Shown here one piece after another: positions 20,355 to 31,000 of a stretch of DNA of 64,000 nucleotides. A program made the translations under genes and the position numbers. The notes below the pieces were generated by a model that was given only the letters and a program-made list of their open reading frames with translations, searched no databases and had not been told where the DNA came from. How positions within the stretch are numbered: the stretch's first letter is position 1; every line of letters begins with the position of its first letter. The DNA lies in the NCBI GenBank assembly GCA_947646735.1, contig CANTFK010000961.1:310001-374000 (forward strand). The letters are read 5' to 3'. Origin of the DNA: Peronospora farinosa. Taxonomy: Eukaryota; Oomycota; Peronosporomycetes; Peronosporales; Peronosporaceae.

Positions 20355-22013
20355 TCAGTCGAGATCGTCTTCAAGTAGTCTCCTTGTTGTAGTCTGCGTC
20401 TGTATGTACGTGTTCTCGGCCGCGATGTTAAGTTGGACAAGTGTACGATGAAACATCTCGATCTCCGAACGTTTTCGTACACCAGCCGGAACAAAGTCGC
20501 CATCATCTACTTGACGGCGCGTTTTCCAGACCGTAAGTGTGCTTCTCTCGGGGTCATCTGACATGTTCGGACTAGGACCAGGTTGCGCTACAATAGACTT
20601 GGTGGACTCCTCATCACTAGAACAAAAGTATGCTCCATCCAGCTCTTCCGAGAATAGGTCGATGTCCAAACTATCGGCAGCTGTGGAGTTAGTCTGCATA
20701 TTTACTGACCCAGTACTTTTCGTCGCAGATTGATGTCGACCGCTTCTGCGATAACGAGTGACGGTATCAAGCGGGTATGCCTGGGCCGACGAAAATTGAG
20801 GACTGCTCAAAGTGGATGCTGATCGGGATTGGCGTCTGAGGTAGTATTCGGCAATGACTTGAAACTCTGGTAACTCGGGACGAACGCCACATAAAGTTCT
20901 CGCGTCCCGCATACAAGTCAAACAGCACGAATGTTTCGAGCACGGAGCATCCAAACCCAGAAAAAGAATCTGGTTACTGTTGGCAATGCAATTAGAGCAC
21001 ACCGTAACTCCGCATACGCGGCATTGGGACAAGTGGGTGTCCAAGCCGAGTAGCATTTTTTTCTTCGTCTTGAAGCAGATAGAGCATTCTGATTGCTTAG
21101 TACTTCGAAGTGCGTCTTGATTGCGACGTGCCATGAAAGTAAGTTTCTTGGCTAAACCAATTTCAACACCATCAAGAAGGCTGACCATGAAGGACTTGGT
21201 TGCAGCCGTCACTAGTTTCTTTGCAATATTTCCACGTCTTTTTCCCAAGTCAAAGATGCCGCGTATTGTCACGTTCAGATATCCCGGTTTTGTTTCTCGA
21301 AACAAGCACGTGAAGTACAATTTAGCTCGAGAGATTTTCCGAGCTTCAAAAGGACGACAATGTGGTATCTCGATAGAATGAAGCACCAAGTAGCCGTAGC
21401 TCTTTCCGTCTTGGTCTTTTCCAATACCTGTAGCTTTGAGGTAGCAGATATCGACATGATATGGTAGTAGTCTGGGGAATGCCCAAATAAAGTCGGCTGA
21501 ACGAAACGGGTCTTCAGGTGTTGATTTTTCGACCGAACCTAGCCAGACGCAGTCTCGAGGAGGATGTTTGTACCAGAGACCTGTCATCAAATCCTCTTGC
21601 GAGGACGCAGTCATTCCGTACATCATGTCCTCCATCGACCCTCGCACTTGTCCATTGCAAATCACGCTTGAATATCCATTCTCGATTGCTTGTCGAACAT
21701 TGGAAAAAGGTTCTTCACTCGTCATTTGAAGCAGTGTTTGACCTCCTGGAACTCGTTTGAAAAAGCGAATCTCCTTACTCTTTTGCATCTCTTTCCACTT
21801 GGTCGGGTCGAGTGGTGGTAGCAATTGTTCTTGACGCTTGGTATACTGTTGATCGTCAGCAAGTAGAACTTTTACACGCTCTCGTACAATATCAAGATAC
21901 TCCTGTCGCTTGACTCGAGTTGGATGAAAACAACCTGGTGATACTGGAAATTTCAAGATTGGAGACGTGCCGTCCATCTTCTCAGGTCGCAAATCTTCAA
22001 TTGTCAAGCTCAT
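20355..22013 (-). CDS. START-like/FYVE-like zinc-finger protein, paralog 3
   Basis: Single exon, 552 residues from the ATG at 22013; the frame is open a little upstream but lacks an ATG. START-like blocks GSMEDMMYGMTASSQED, CYLKATGIG, YGYLVLHSIEIPHC and VTIRGIFDLGK are closer to paralog 1 than to paralog 2. Finger: CSICF, CRVCGVTVCSNC, CLTC. The tail has the same ending helix (VQLNIAAENTYIQTQ). It converges with P450 2 with about 100 bp between stops. Confidence 0.8.
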   Translation of the reverse strand: MSLTIEDLRPEKMDGTSPILKFPVSPGCFHPTRVKRQEYLDIVRERVKVLLADDQQYTKRQEQLLPPLDPTKWKEMQKSKEIRFFKRVPGGQTLLQMTSEEPFSNVRQAIENGYSSVICNGQVRGSMEDMMYGMTASSQEDLMTGLWYKHPPRDCVWLGSVEKSTPEDPFRSADFIWAFPRLLPYHVDICYLKATGIGKDQDGKSYGYLVLHSIEIPHCRPFEARKISRAKLYFTCLFRETKPGYLNVTIRGIFDLGKRRGNIAKKLVTAATKSFMVSLLDGVEIGLAKKLTFMARRNQDALRSTKQSECSICFKTKKKMLLGLDTHLSQCRVCGVTVCSNCIANSNQILFLGLDAPCSKHSCCLTCMRDARTLCGVRPELPEFQVIAEYYLRRQSRSASTLSSPQFSSAQAYPLDTVTRYRRSGRHQSATKSTGSVNMQTNSTAADSLDIDLFSEELDGAYFCSSDEESTKSIVAQPGPSPNMSDDPERSTLTVWKTRRQVDDGDFVPAGVRKRSEIEMFHRTLVQLNIAAENTYIQTQTTTRRLLEDDLD

Positions 22014-22436
22014 TGCTGGGTCTTTGGACAAGTTGACAAGTGAATGACGAAAACGTAGGAACCCTCAGCAATAATGTCACCACCAGGTCAATAACTCGGT
22101 AGAAGTTATGAACATCAGCTGCGATGGGAAATAATTCGAACCTGTCAAGCGAACATTCATATGACGCGAGGACATAGTGGTAGTCAGAGGTTCAGATCTA
22201 TCAAACGTTTCGAATATCGATACATTATCAAGTCACGCATAGAATCTAATCGTGTCACACATAGACTACGATCGTGGAACATTGACATGGGAAGTAGCTC
22301 ATTAGTTTCACATGTCACAGATTGTACCACAAGTCGCAGATATACGCTCTTATACCGTTTAACTGTCACCATTTTGCTTGCTAACCCAAACTTCTCTCTA
22401 ATCGCTCAATAATTGACTGGTCCAGGTATCATCATC
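22014..22436. other. Divergent intergenic region
   Basis: 423 bp between START paralog 3 and the LRR gene. No gene or repeat recognised; presumed promoters. Confidence 0.4.
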
Positions 22437-23741
22437 ATGGCGTGGGGCAAGAAAACGGGTGTGGACGACTTGCTGCCGAAGCTCGTGAACCCAAAGACAG
22501 CCACTAGTCTCTATGTCATGAGCACGCGCTGTATGAGTGACTCGGACTTTGTACGACTGGCGGATTCGATCAGCAGTAATACTATGTTGCAGGAATTGTA
22601 CGTGTCCGGTCACGATTTGGGACTCCAAAGTGTACAGGCATTCGCAGACTGTTTGGCAATGAATTCAAAGCTGCAACACTTGAGCCTTGGCTCCAAGAAG
22701 CTTGGAGACGATGCTGTGAAAGTTTTGTGTGCCGGTTTGGCTCGGAACCCTCAGTCTGGGCTTCTGAATTGGGACTTGGAATTGAAATCACTTGGCGTCG
22801 ACGGCGTCTCGGCCATTGCGGAGCTGCTCAAGACCAACAAAGTATTGACGACGTTGACGTTGTCACGTAATCAGATTGGCGATGAAGGAATGGAGAAATT
22901 GGCCAAAGGGTTAAGTGAGAACGCTGAGTCAAAGGTGAAAGAGCTGAACGTGACGGATGTAGGGATTTCTGGTGCTGGACTCGACCATTTCGAAGTCTTG
23001 GTAGCGAACGCGAATTGCTCCTTGACAACGTTGAAATTGTCTTTCAACTCGTTGACAAGTGCGACGTCTGCGTTTTTTGATGCGTTGGCAACGAACAAGT
23101 CGGTGAAGAAGTTGCAGCTTAAAGAGTGCAAGCTGACCGATGAACATGTGGCTGCTCTCGCTTTTGCGTTGAAACAAAACACGACGTTGACGGAAATTGA
23201 TCTGTCGGACAACGAACTGACACCGATATCGTGCGCTTCGTTGGCGGAAGGGCTTCGTGACAATAAGACATTGGAGATTCTACGTCTCAGTAACAACAAG
23301 TGTGGAGACGACGGTGCTGTACTTCTTGCGGAGGTGTTGGCCGCACATAACACAACGCTGGTATACCTAGATATGAGCAATAATGGACTCACAAGCGGCA
23401 GCATGACATTACTGTTGAAAGCACAGTCAATCACGCAGCTGCACTTGTTCAACAACAAACTTGGTGAGGGTTTGAGTGAGCTGCTGCCTGTTTTGCTGAC
23501 CAACTCGGTTATTGAAACCTTAGGCGTGGGTGTCAACCAGCTGCACGAAGGTCTGAGCGTCATGCTCTTTGATGCATTACACTCGCACCCGTCTCTGAAG
23601 ACACTTGAGATGGGAGGCAACACACTCGGTAAAGAAGGGCACGCTGCCCTTGAGAAGCTGAAGGAGGCCAACAGCACACTGGATGTTGCAGTTGACAAGA
23701 ACGCGCAGAACGAGGATGGCAGCTTTGATTTTCAGGACTAG
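22437..23741 (+). CDS. Leucine-rich-repeat protein, RanGAP/ribonuclease-inhibitor type
   Basis: 434 residues made almost wholly of about 28-residue LRRs of the RI type (pattern LxxLxLxxNxxGDEGxxxLAxxL; for example LTTLTLSRNQIGDEGMEKLA and LTEIDLSDNELTPISCASLA). No signal peptide, membrane span or NB-ARC region. The acidic tail ends NEDGSFDFQD. A protein-interaction scaffold is likely; the RanGAP catalytic Arg region is not evident, so I do not call it RanGAP. The first ATG at 22437 fits the conserved start. Confidence 0.85.
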   Translation: MAWGKKTGVDDLLPKLVNPKTATSLYVMSTRCMSDSDFVRLADSISSNTMLQELYVSGHDLGLQSVQAFADCLAMNSKLQHLSLGSKKLGDDAVKVLCAGLARNPQSGLLNWDLELKSLGVDGVSAIAELLKTNKVLTTLTLSRNQIGDEGMEKLAKGLSENAESKVKELNVTDVGISGAGLDHFEVLVANANCSLTTLKLSFNSLTSATSAFFDALATNKSVKKLQLKECKLTDEHVAALAFALKQNTTLTEIDLSDNELTPISCASLAEGLRDNKTLEILRLSNNKCGDDGAVLLAEVLAAHNTTLVYLDMSNNGLTSGSMTLLLKAQSITQLHLFNNKLGEGLSELLPVLLTNSVIETLGVGVNQLHEGLSVMLFDALHSHPSLKTLEMGGNTLGKEGHAALEKLKEANSTLDVAVDKNAQNEDGSFDFQD

Positions 23742-23877
23742 CAAGCAGTAAAAGACTTTGAATTAGAGTGCTCTGCTTGCTTCAGGCTGAACGATTAAAT
23801 AGATGGACGCGCAAGTTGCTGTCCTTGATTAAAGCGAAACTTCCTTGTGCTTCTGGCCGTAGCCTTCCTTTTGCAGC

Positions 23878-26811
23878 TCAAATTTGCTTGGTGTTGTTCA
23901 CATGCAAGTCTGCAAATGAAGCCCCAATAGAGTCCACCAAAAGCGCCTGTTGGAATGCCACAAGATCTGCATTCATCTCATGCTGCCACTTTTGGACTTC
24001 AACTTGAATAGCTTCCAGCTGAGCCAGGGCGTGCACTTCGTCTTCTTCCGTGAGCTTACGCACGTAATCACTCCAGATAGCATAATCATCCTCGAGCTTC
24101 AGTACCTTCTTGTGGGTCTCGGTGATACTTGCCTCAAACTTTTCGATCCGCGTTTTCAAAGCCAAGTGATACTCATGAGAATCTTGTACCTTCTTCGCTG
24201 CTCGCAGAATGCCAATCATGCAGAACATCGCCGCCAAAAAGACAACGATGGTGATAGCAAAGGAGCTAGCCCAGCCTAATGTCGCTGGCGGCGTTTTTCT
24301 TCCTTGAACAACAGCTGATACCTTCGAGGTGAGGCGAGGAGCGGTATCAGGGGTAGTGTCACGCTTGGCACAGTCTGGTGCTACTATCTCGTTGGTTTCG
24401 TCATGGCTACTCACAGGTTGACGGTCTTTCAGTGACACCTCCTTGTGACCCTCCACCGGAGCAGCTTCGATTTCTGCGTTAGCAACCGCGGTCACGTCTT
24501 CCGTGACCACATCTTTTGAAGCAGCGTCGATCTTCTCTTCGACCACTATTTTCTTTTGAGCCTTAGCAAAAGAAGGATTCAGCTTTGCCCCTAGCTGTGT
24601 TGGAGGAAAACGCACTTGATAAGGCTTCGAATGCATATAACGCTCCGGCTCGGGTGATTGCGGTCTGTTATAGATGCCCAAGGCCGACGGATCATCCTTG
24701 GTAGCAAAGAGCTTCTCTGCTTCATCAAAACGCCCAGCTTGCTCGTGAGCGTCAAACGAAGCCTGAAATCGAGGGCGGGCATCCTGCTGCAAATTTAGCG
24801 ACGGTGCCTCTATGCGTTCACCTCGATCCTTTTCTGCAAAACGTAAGAGTTTAGGCTCGTCAATCCTCGCATTTGAATGGTGAGATACGCGAGGCGGACT
24901 ATGAGCACCTTGCAGACCCAGATAGTTGCTTTCAAGTCTTTCATTCGAATCCATTCTTGTTGTTGCGTGGTACATACCCTGTTCAGGCAATTTCAAAGAG
25001 CTGCTTTCTTTCGGTTGCTCACAAGCGACATCATTACTTGGCACTATAAGCGAGCTCCGAGACACACCATCAGCATGCGTCAATCTCTCCATGTAGCGCC
25101 CTGCTTTTTTAGGTTCCTTCCATGTCTGGGTATCCTGCTTCAAATGAAATTGTTCTTGCGCTTCTTCGGCAATATCTGCAGCATCGAGCACATTTTGCGC
25201 AGGCGTGCTACGTTTTTCGACAAAGTTGCTACCACAACTCTCTTCATTGTTTGTCATCGCTCGAAGATGTGTCATTTCTTTCCGAACATTCAGCAAACCT
25301 GCCAGTGCATCGTCACGGTGTCCTCCCAATTTCGCTTCGACGGATAGTCTCTTCTCCCTATCTTCTTCCACTTGAGTATCATTTCGCATCGGACAGTGTC
25401 CCTGTAGTTTTAATTTAGCATGCCGATCCATTTCTGACATTTTCGGCTCATTTTCTGTTGCCGTTTCGTTGTTGTCAGCCACATCCACAAGGTTACCACT
25501 CACAAGATCGCCAACTTCATTGAGAGAATCGCGCCTGTGTCTGGGCTTTTCATCAACATGCCATTCATCTGAAAAAACATCTCCCTCCTGGTCATCGTCA
25601 TTCTCCACAGAGCGCTGCTTACCTTCATTTTGTAACCGAATATCATCCAGTCGGCAATGATCCCACTCAATATTAAGCTCTTCGTGATCGCCTACTCCTG
25701 TCAGTTCGCCAATGTCATCTTCACCATCGTGCACATAATCAGCATATTGTTCGCGCAGTGGAGATCTCGCTCCTTGGTTGGGCTTACTGACAGACTCTGG
25801 TATCGTATCCACTAACCGAAGCTGCTGAGACCCTTTTGGTGCGGTCAGCTTGGGAGACGACAGCAGAGACGAGCACAGTTGCGGTGGCGAATTATTGTGT
25901 TCCTGGTGAGCGAGCGTTTGCCGTCTTGGTCGATGTGTCACATTTTCTGTAGATGGCGAGGGAGAACTCGGTGCATCAAGTGAACTCGGAATTGGCTTGC
26001 TGAAATACTCGTCGCTTGCACTAAATGGATTCGGCTCGACCGTATCCTCTTCAACATAGGCATTACTACCATGTGTGGAAGGTACCATACTTTCTTGCCC
26101 TTTCAACGAGAAGCTTCCTTGACGAGGAGGTCGAGATACCCACAGTTCGGGAGAGCCGCTAGATCTGGTAGGTGATTCCTGGTGCTTCTCACCGTACAAA
26201 CCTGAAGAGCGATTTGACAAGCCGGAAATCTGAAAGTCCTCAATCTGGACGCTAGAGTGCTGAAGCAAAGTCTCTTCGGCATTGGATGCACTTGAGGCTC
26301 GCGTCACAGTCGTTGGACTGTGAATATCAGCTCGAGGACAGGGACTTTCTTCAACCTCTGATGCATTTGACAGCCCGATCTCTTGCTTTGCGTAGAGTAC
26401 GTGCATTTGTGAGCGACTAAGTATCGTAGCAGTTTCTTCCTGCTGGCAGTCATCGGATCCTCCAAAGACACCAGGATTATCCAATGCACGCCGCACACTT
26501 TCACTAATTTCTGTCCCCTCAGGAGCCGGTGCAGTTCTACTGGTCTTCGCGGCGCTCCCTCCACTGCTGCATGGCTTTTGTTCCAAGACTTTTTGCTGTT
26601 CGAGATGCGGCGGGGGAGTTGCTGACACATGGATCTCAGTATTTTGCACCGATTTGGGCAATCTAGAGCGCGATTGAGCTAAAATAGCTCGGTTGCGCGA
26701 TAATGCTCCTAATTTAGTAACAATCTCTGGATGTTTCTCCATGATTGCTGCAGCCAATGGAGAGCTCCGATGCTCCTGGATCAGCAGAGCTTTAGCCTGG
26801 TCGGACAACAT
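23878..26811 (-). CDS. Large disordered protein with one C-terminal membrane span and coiled coil
   Basis: Single frame of 977 residues from the ATG at 26811 (a slightly longer frame begins with GTG). No family recognised. Residues 1 to about 840 are low-complexity, rich in Ser, Glu, Asp, Pro and Gln. A hydrophobic span (ASSFAITIVVFLAAMFCMIGIL) lies at about 845-866. It is followed by a predicted coiled coil to the C-terminus (ALKTRIEKFEASITETHKKV). The layout suggests a membrane protein with a long cytosolic tail, for example of the nuclear envelope or endoplasmic reticulum, but that is inference. Confidence 0.7.
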   Translation of the reverse strand: MLSDQAKALLIQEHRSSPLAAAIMEKHPEIVTKLGALSRNRAILAQSRSRLPKSVQNTEIHVSATPPPHLEQQKVLEQKPCSSGGSAAKTSRTAPAPEGTEISESVRRALDNPGVFGGSDDCQQEETATILSRSQMHVLYAKQEIGLSNASEVEESPCPRADIHSPTTVTRASSASNAEETLLQHSSVQIEDFQISGLSNRSSGLYGEKHQESPTRSSGSPELWVSRPPRQGSFSLKGQESMVPSTHGSNAYVEEDTVEPNPFSASDEYFSKPIPSSLDAPSSPSPSTENVTHRPRRQTLAHQEHNNSPPQLCSSLLSSPKLTAPKGSQQLRLVDTIPESVSKPNQGARSPLREQYADYVHDGEDDIGELTGVGDHEELNIEWDHCRLDDIRLQNEGKQRSVENDDDQEGDVFSDEWHVDEKPRHRRDSLNEVGDLVSGNLVDVADNNETATENEPKMSEMDRHAKLKLQGHCPMRNDTQVEEDREKRLSVEAKLGGHRDDALAGLLNVRKEMTHLRAMTNNEESCGSNFVEKRSTPAQNVLDAADIAEEAQEQFHLKQDTQTWKEPKKAGRYMERLTHADGVSRSSLIVPSNDVACEQPKESSSLKLPEQGMYHATTRMDSNERLESNYLGLQGAHSPPRVSHHSNARIDEPKLLRFAEKDRGERIEAPSLNLQQDARPRFQASFDAHEQAGRFDEAEKLFATKDDPSALGIYNRPQSPEPERYMHSKPYQVRFPPTQLGAKLNPSFAKAQKKIVVEEKIDAASKDVVTEDVTAVANAEIEAAPVEGHKEVSLKDRQPVSSHDETNEIVAPDCAKRDTTPDTAPRLTSKVSAVVQGRKTPPATLGWASSFAITIVVFLAAMFCMIGILRAAKKVQDSHEYHLALKTRIEKFEASITETHKKVLKLEDDYAIWSDYVRKLTEEDEVHALAQLEAIQVEVQKWQHEMNADLVAFQQALLVDSIGASFADLHVNNTKQI

Positions 26812-26912
26812 TTGTCGTAATTCATCCACACGCTCACTCCTTCAAATTCATCACAAACACATACACCGTTCCAGTCAGTCAAAAGGCCATACAATTCCAC
26901 CTGTCCTAGTAA

Positions 26913-27786
26913 TTACTCGTACCATCTTGACGAAAACCTACAGAGAACATCTCGTGCTGCCTTCCGGACGTCACTATGTTGGCTATTTAGCCCCAATCGG
27001 ACCATCTCCAGTACGTCTGATTCCCACGGCAGCACTTCTTCATCAGACCAATAGACGAACACAATCCGTAATTGTTCCAGTACCAACACGCAAGTTTTCT
27101 CTACAAATTGACAAACAAAGTATCAAAACATCAAAACCCCAACAGCACCAACAGCACCAACTAAAAAAATGTGCTTGAAACCTGCCGTACCTTGCATCGC
27201 ATTCTCGTAAATCTTCCTGACAATAGCCAAGTCATACCGCACTTTCTCAGACAATCTACTCAATAGCTTTGCTCCTGGTTGACGAATTGCAGCCAGTGTG
27301 CTCTTGGACGTGGCAATAATTGAAGGCAATAGAACATTTGCCATCTCTTGAAAATCTCGTCCAGTGACCATGACGATCCGTATCAAATGTTCACAAACAT
27401 CTTTTACCAATTTGGATCGAATAGCACGAATTTGTACCCCTATATCCCTCTAATACATCATTAATTGTCACACATAATACAAAATTAGTGTCTACGTAGC
27501 CTACAAACAACGGTAAAATACCGGTAACACCGTACCGAGAGGCTCAGAAGCAGTCGAACTACATCCTTGTAGTCTTCCAACTGTCCCAGTGACTCCACAG
27601 CTGTTGCCAAGTCCTCAATGGATGCACAACAATCGCTCCAGTCGGTCTTGGGCTTCTGTAGTACCTTTTGTGTCTCTTGAATCTGGAAAAATCGTTGTAA
27701 AACGTTATAGAGACCGAGATCGACACTGAAAAAGGGGTCAATCGAAAGAGGAGATGCAGTTTTACCTGTAGAATAAGTCGTTCCAT
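26913..27786 (-). CDS. Small CLASP N-terminal (TOG-like) protein (4 exons)
   Basis: Minus-strand exons 27786-27766, 27682-27536, 27449-27191 and 27100-26913 give 204 residues in phase. The fold is alpha-helical HEAT repeat; the block IRAIRSKLVKDVCEHLIRIV, then FQEMANVLLPSIIATSKST, and the DVRKAARDVL ending are typical of the CLASP_N/TOG microtubule-binding domain. CLASP proteins are over 1000 residues; this one is essentially a single TOG domain. The first exon is only 21 nt (MERLILQ). It lies about 100 bp upstream of the 977-residue gene on the same strand. Confidence 0.75.
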
Positions 27787-28041
27787 GTCTGTAGACGCGA
27801 TGGAAGCTGCAACTTACCGCTCAGCCGCGTTCAGTCCTTCCGCCTTGTCTCCTTTTGCGCGCTAACTGGCAAACTGCAATTTGCGTTGTAGCAACCTTCA
27901 GGTGACATTTTAGACAGTGACATGATGAACTGGGCAAAAGGATACTTAAACCTATGCTGTTGCATATAGATACATTCACTTCAACTTGCACCGATATAAA
28001 GCGTAGCAATACTTGCTTGGTCCTTAGTACTTCCCTCTTAT

Positions 28042-31000
28042 CTAGTGTGCACTCATTTGACGCGCCACAAGTCCCTTGTACATACCATTAGGTAGCTGCA
28101 TAAGTTGGTCGTGTGTGCCCTGTTCCACAATGGCGCCTTCGTGCGTCACGGCAATGAGGTTTGCGTTTCGAATGGTCGAGAGACGATGTGCCACGATAAT
28201 TGTCGTACGCTGCTTGAGTGACAGCAATCGATCCAGTGACGCCTGCACCACACGCTCGCTCTCATTGTCCAAAGCACTCGTAGCTTCGTCCAGCAACAGC
28301 ACTGCCGGATCACGCAGGATGGCGCGGGCAATGGCAATACGTTGCTTCTGACCACCAGACACTTGTGCTCCGCGGTCGCCGACATCCGTGTCAAATCCGT
28401 ACGGGAAGCTGCTGATAAAGTCGAACGCATTGGCCTTCTTTGCTGCTTCAACGATCTCATCGCGAGTCGACCCAGGCTTGCCAAGCTCAATGTTCTCCGC
28501 GATTGTACCCGCAAACAGAACTGGCTCCTGGCTCACTAGCGACATGTTCTCGCGTAGCCACTGCAAGTTCAGTTCCTTCAGGTTATGGCCATCCAGTGTT
28601 ACCTCACCAGCAGTAGGGTCGTAGAATCTCTCTAACAGTGAGATCGCCGTACTCTTGCCACTTCCACTGGCACCCACAAGGGCGACAGTCTGGCCGCGAG
28701 CAACTTTCAAGCTATAGTTCTTGTAAATCTTGGCATCAGGACGAGCAGGGTATGTGAACTCAAGGTTACGGAATTCAATGTCGCCGTCGACATGGTCCAA
28801 CGAGCGTCCAGTGCCAGATGTGGCATCAATAATTGGCTTCCGGTCGATGACCTTAAACACGCGTTGAGCCGAAAGTTTAGCCTTGGCTCCATCGGTCGAG
28901 TTTTGAGCAGCCATACCAACGGCAAACGTGCTAAGCATGATTACCATCAGAACCATAAAAAACTCTTTGAATGTGACAACGCCTCGCGAGATCCAGCGTC
29001 CGCTAATGTAAAAGAGAAGAGCCATGACTAAAAACTTTGCTCCATGTGAAAATCCGAACGCCACGCCCCCGATGATACCACTTTTGATGTCAACTTGCTT
29101 CGACGTGTTCAGGTAGTCCACGTACAACGTGTTAAGCCCCTCTTCCATGCTAAATGAAGCCACCGTTCGAATAGAGCTGATCGCCTCAGAAAGCAAGGAA
29201 TCTGCCGCCGTGTCTGCGTCATTGTTCTTCTTGTTGCCAGATGTACCTGCCATTACCTGGGCCTGAATATACGAGGATACCACCAACACTGGAAAAGCCG
29301 CTAGCAAAATGAGAGTCATCTGCCAACTATAGAAGAACGCAATGCCGAAAGCTATGGTGATCGTGGTGAGGTTCACCAATCCTCTGTTGAGTGTCTCCGA
29401 AGTCATAGCCTGCAAAATCGCAGAGTCCGTCGCCAAACGAGATACCAAAGCACCAGAGGTGTTCTCGTCCAAATCAAACCAACCGATTTCTTGGCGCAGC
29501 ATTGCGCTGAAAGTGGCGAGACGCACACGAGTAATGAGATTCTGTGAGACCACACTAAATCCGTAATGTTGCAAAATATTCGAAAGAGCAAATCCGATTC
29601 CCAAGCCAACAAAACCGAGTGACCACCACCGCGCCTCATCCATCATCTTGCTCTTTGTGTAGTCAATGTTAAAGAAAAGCACAGTCACATTCACCAATAG
29701 AACGCCCCACACCGGAAACACTGCAGCGTTTGCAATGGCGCCCAGAGAACCAACAAACATGAACTTCCACTCCGGCATCGACATCTTCCACACGCGAGCC
29801 ATCGAGAAAGGTGGGAGGTCGACGCCTCCTGCTTCGTTGTCATTCGCTGCAACAACACCTTCCTTCCCGGATTTACTGTGTCGGCTAATCAATCGTCCCG
29901 AAGATCGGCCAGAACGCAGATGGATGTCGTCAGAAGATTCATTGTTTTCTACAGTGATTACTGCAGCAGCACTTCCTTCTTTCTGCTCAGTCGCATTACG
30001 ATTCTGAGCTTCCACTAAGAGACGGTAGTGCCCATTTTCCAACTTTAGCAATTCATCGTGTGAGCCAATTTCCACGATCGCACCGCCACTGTGTACTGCA
30101 ATACGGCTGGCGTTGCGAATAGTGGACAGTCGGTGGGCAATTATGATCGTAGTTCGATTTGAGTTAGCCAGCAGTTTGTCTAGTGATGCTTGCACAATGC
30201 GCTCACTTTCCGTGTCGAGAGCACTTGTAGCTTCATCCAACAACAGAATTGGTGGGTTCTTGATGATGGCACGAGCGATAGCAATTCGTTGCTTCTGTCC
30301 GCCCGAGAGTTGAGCACCGCGCTCACCCACCTCAGTCTGGAATCCCTGGGGAAATTCCTTGATAAAATTGTACGCATTCGCCATCTTTGCCGCCTCAATA
30401 ACTTGCTCGTCCGTAGCTGCAGGGCAACCGTAGCGAATGTTTTCCATAATTGACGTTGCAAAGAGCGACGGTTCTTGACCTACCAATCCGACTTGAGAGC
30501 GCAACCATTTTGCGTTCAACATACGAACATCTACTCCGTCAACTTTTACTGTACCGCTCAGCGGATCGTAGAAGCGCTCAAGAAGCGATACGATTGTACT
30601 CTTGCCACTGCCACTAGGACCAACAAGAGCCACTGTCTCTCCAGGTTCTATTGTCAAGGAGTAGTCACTGCATACTTGCACTTCCGGTCGCGACGGGTAA
30701 GCAAAAGTGACTTTCTCAATCTCAATGCGACCCATGACCTTGTCAAGCTTCTTGCCCTCGTCACTAATCGGATCAATAAGTGACGGACGCTTAATAGTTC
30801 GAAACACTGAGAACGCTGCAGCACGCGCCAAAGTGATCGCCTCGGCGCTCGGAGCAGCTTGTCCAAGAGCAATGGCGCCCATTATAACTGCAAAAAAAAC
30901 TGTAATCACTCGACCACCATCATAGCAGCCATTCCCAGTGCATTTGTTGCCATCTAGATTATCATTAGCTACCATCAGTGCACCAAAGTACATTCCACCT

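Noticed and set aside
22871..23698. 275-codon minus-strand frame within the LRR gene
   Set aside because: Antisense shadow of repeated LRR codons; Ser-rich with no motif.
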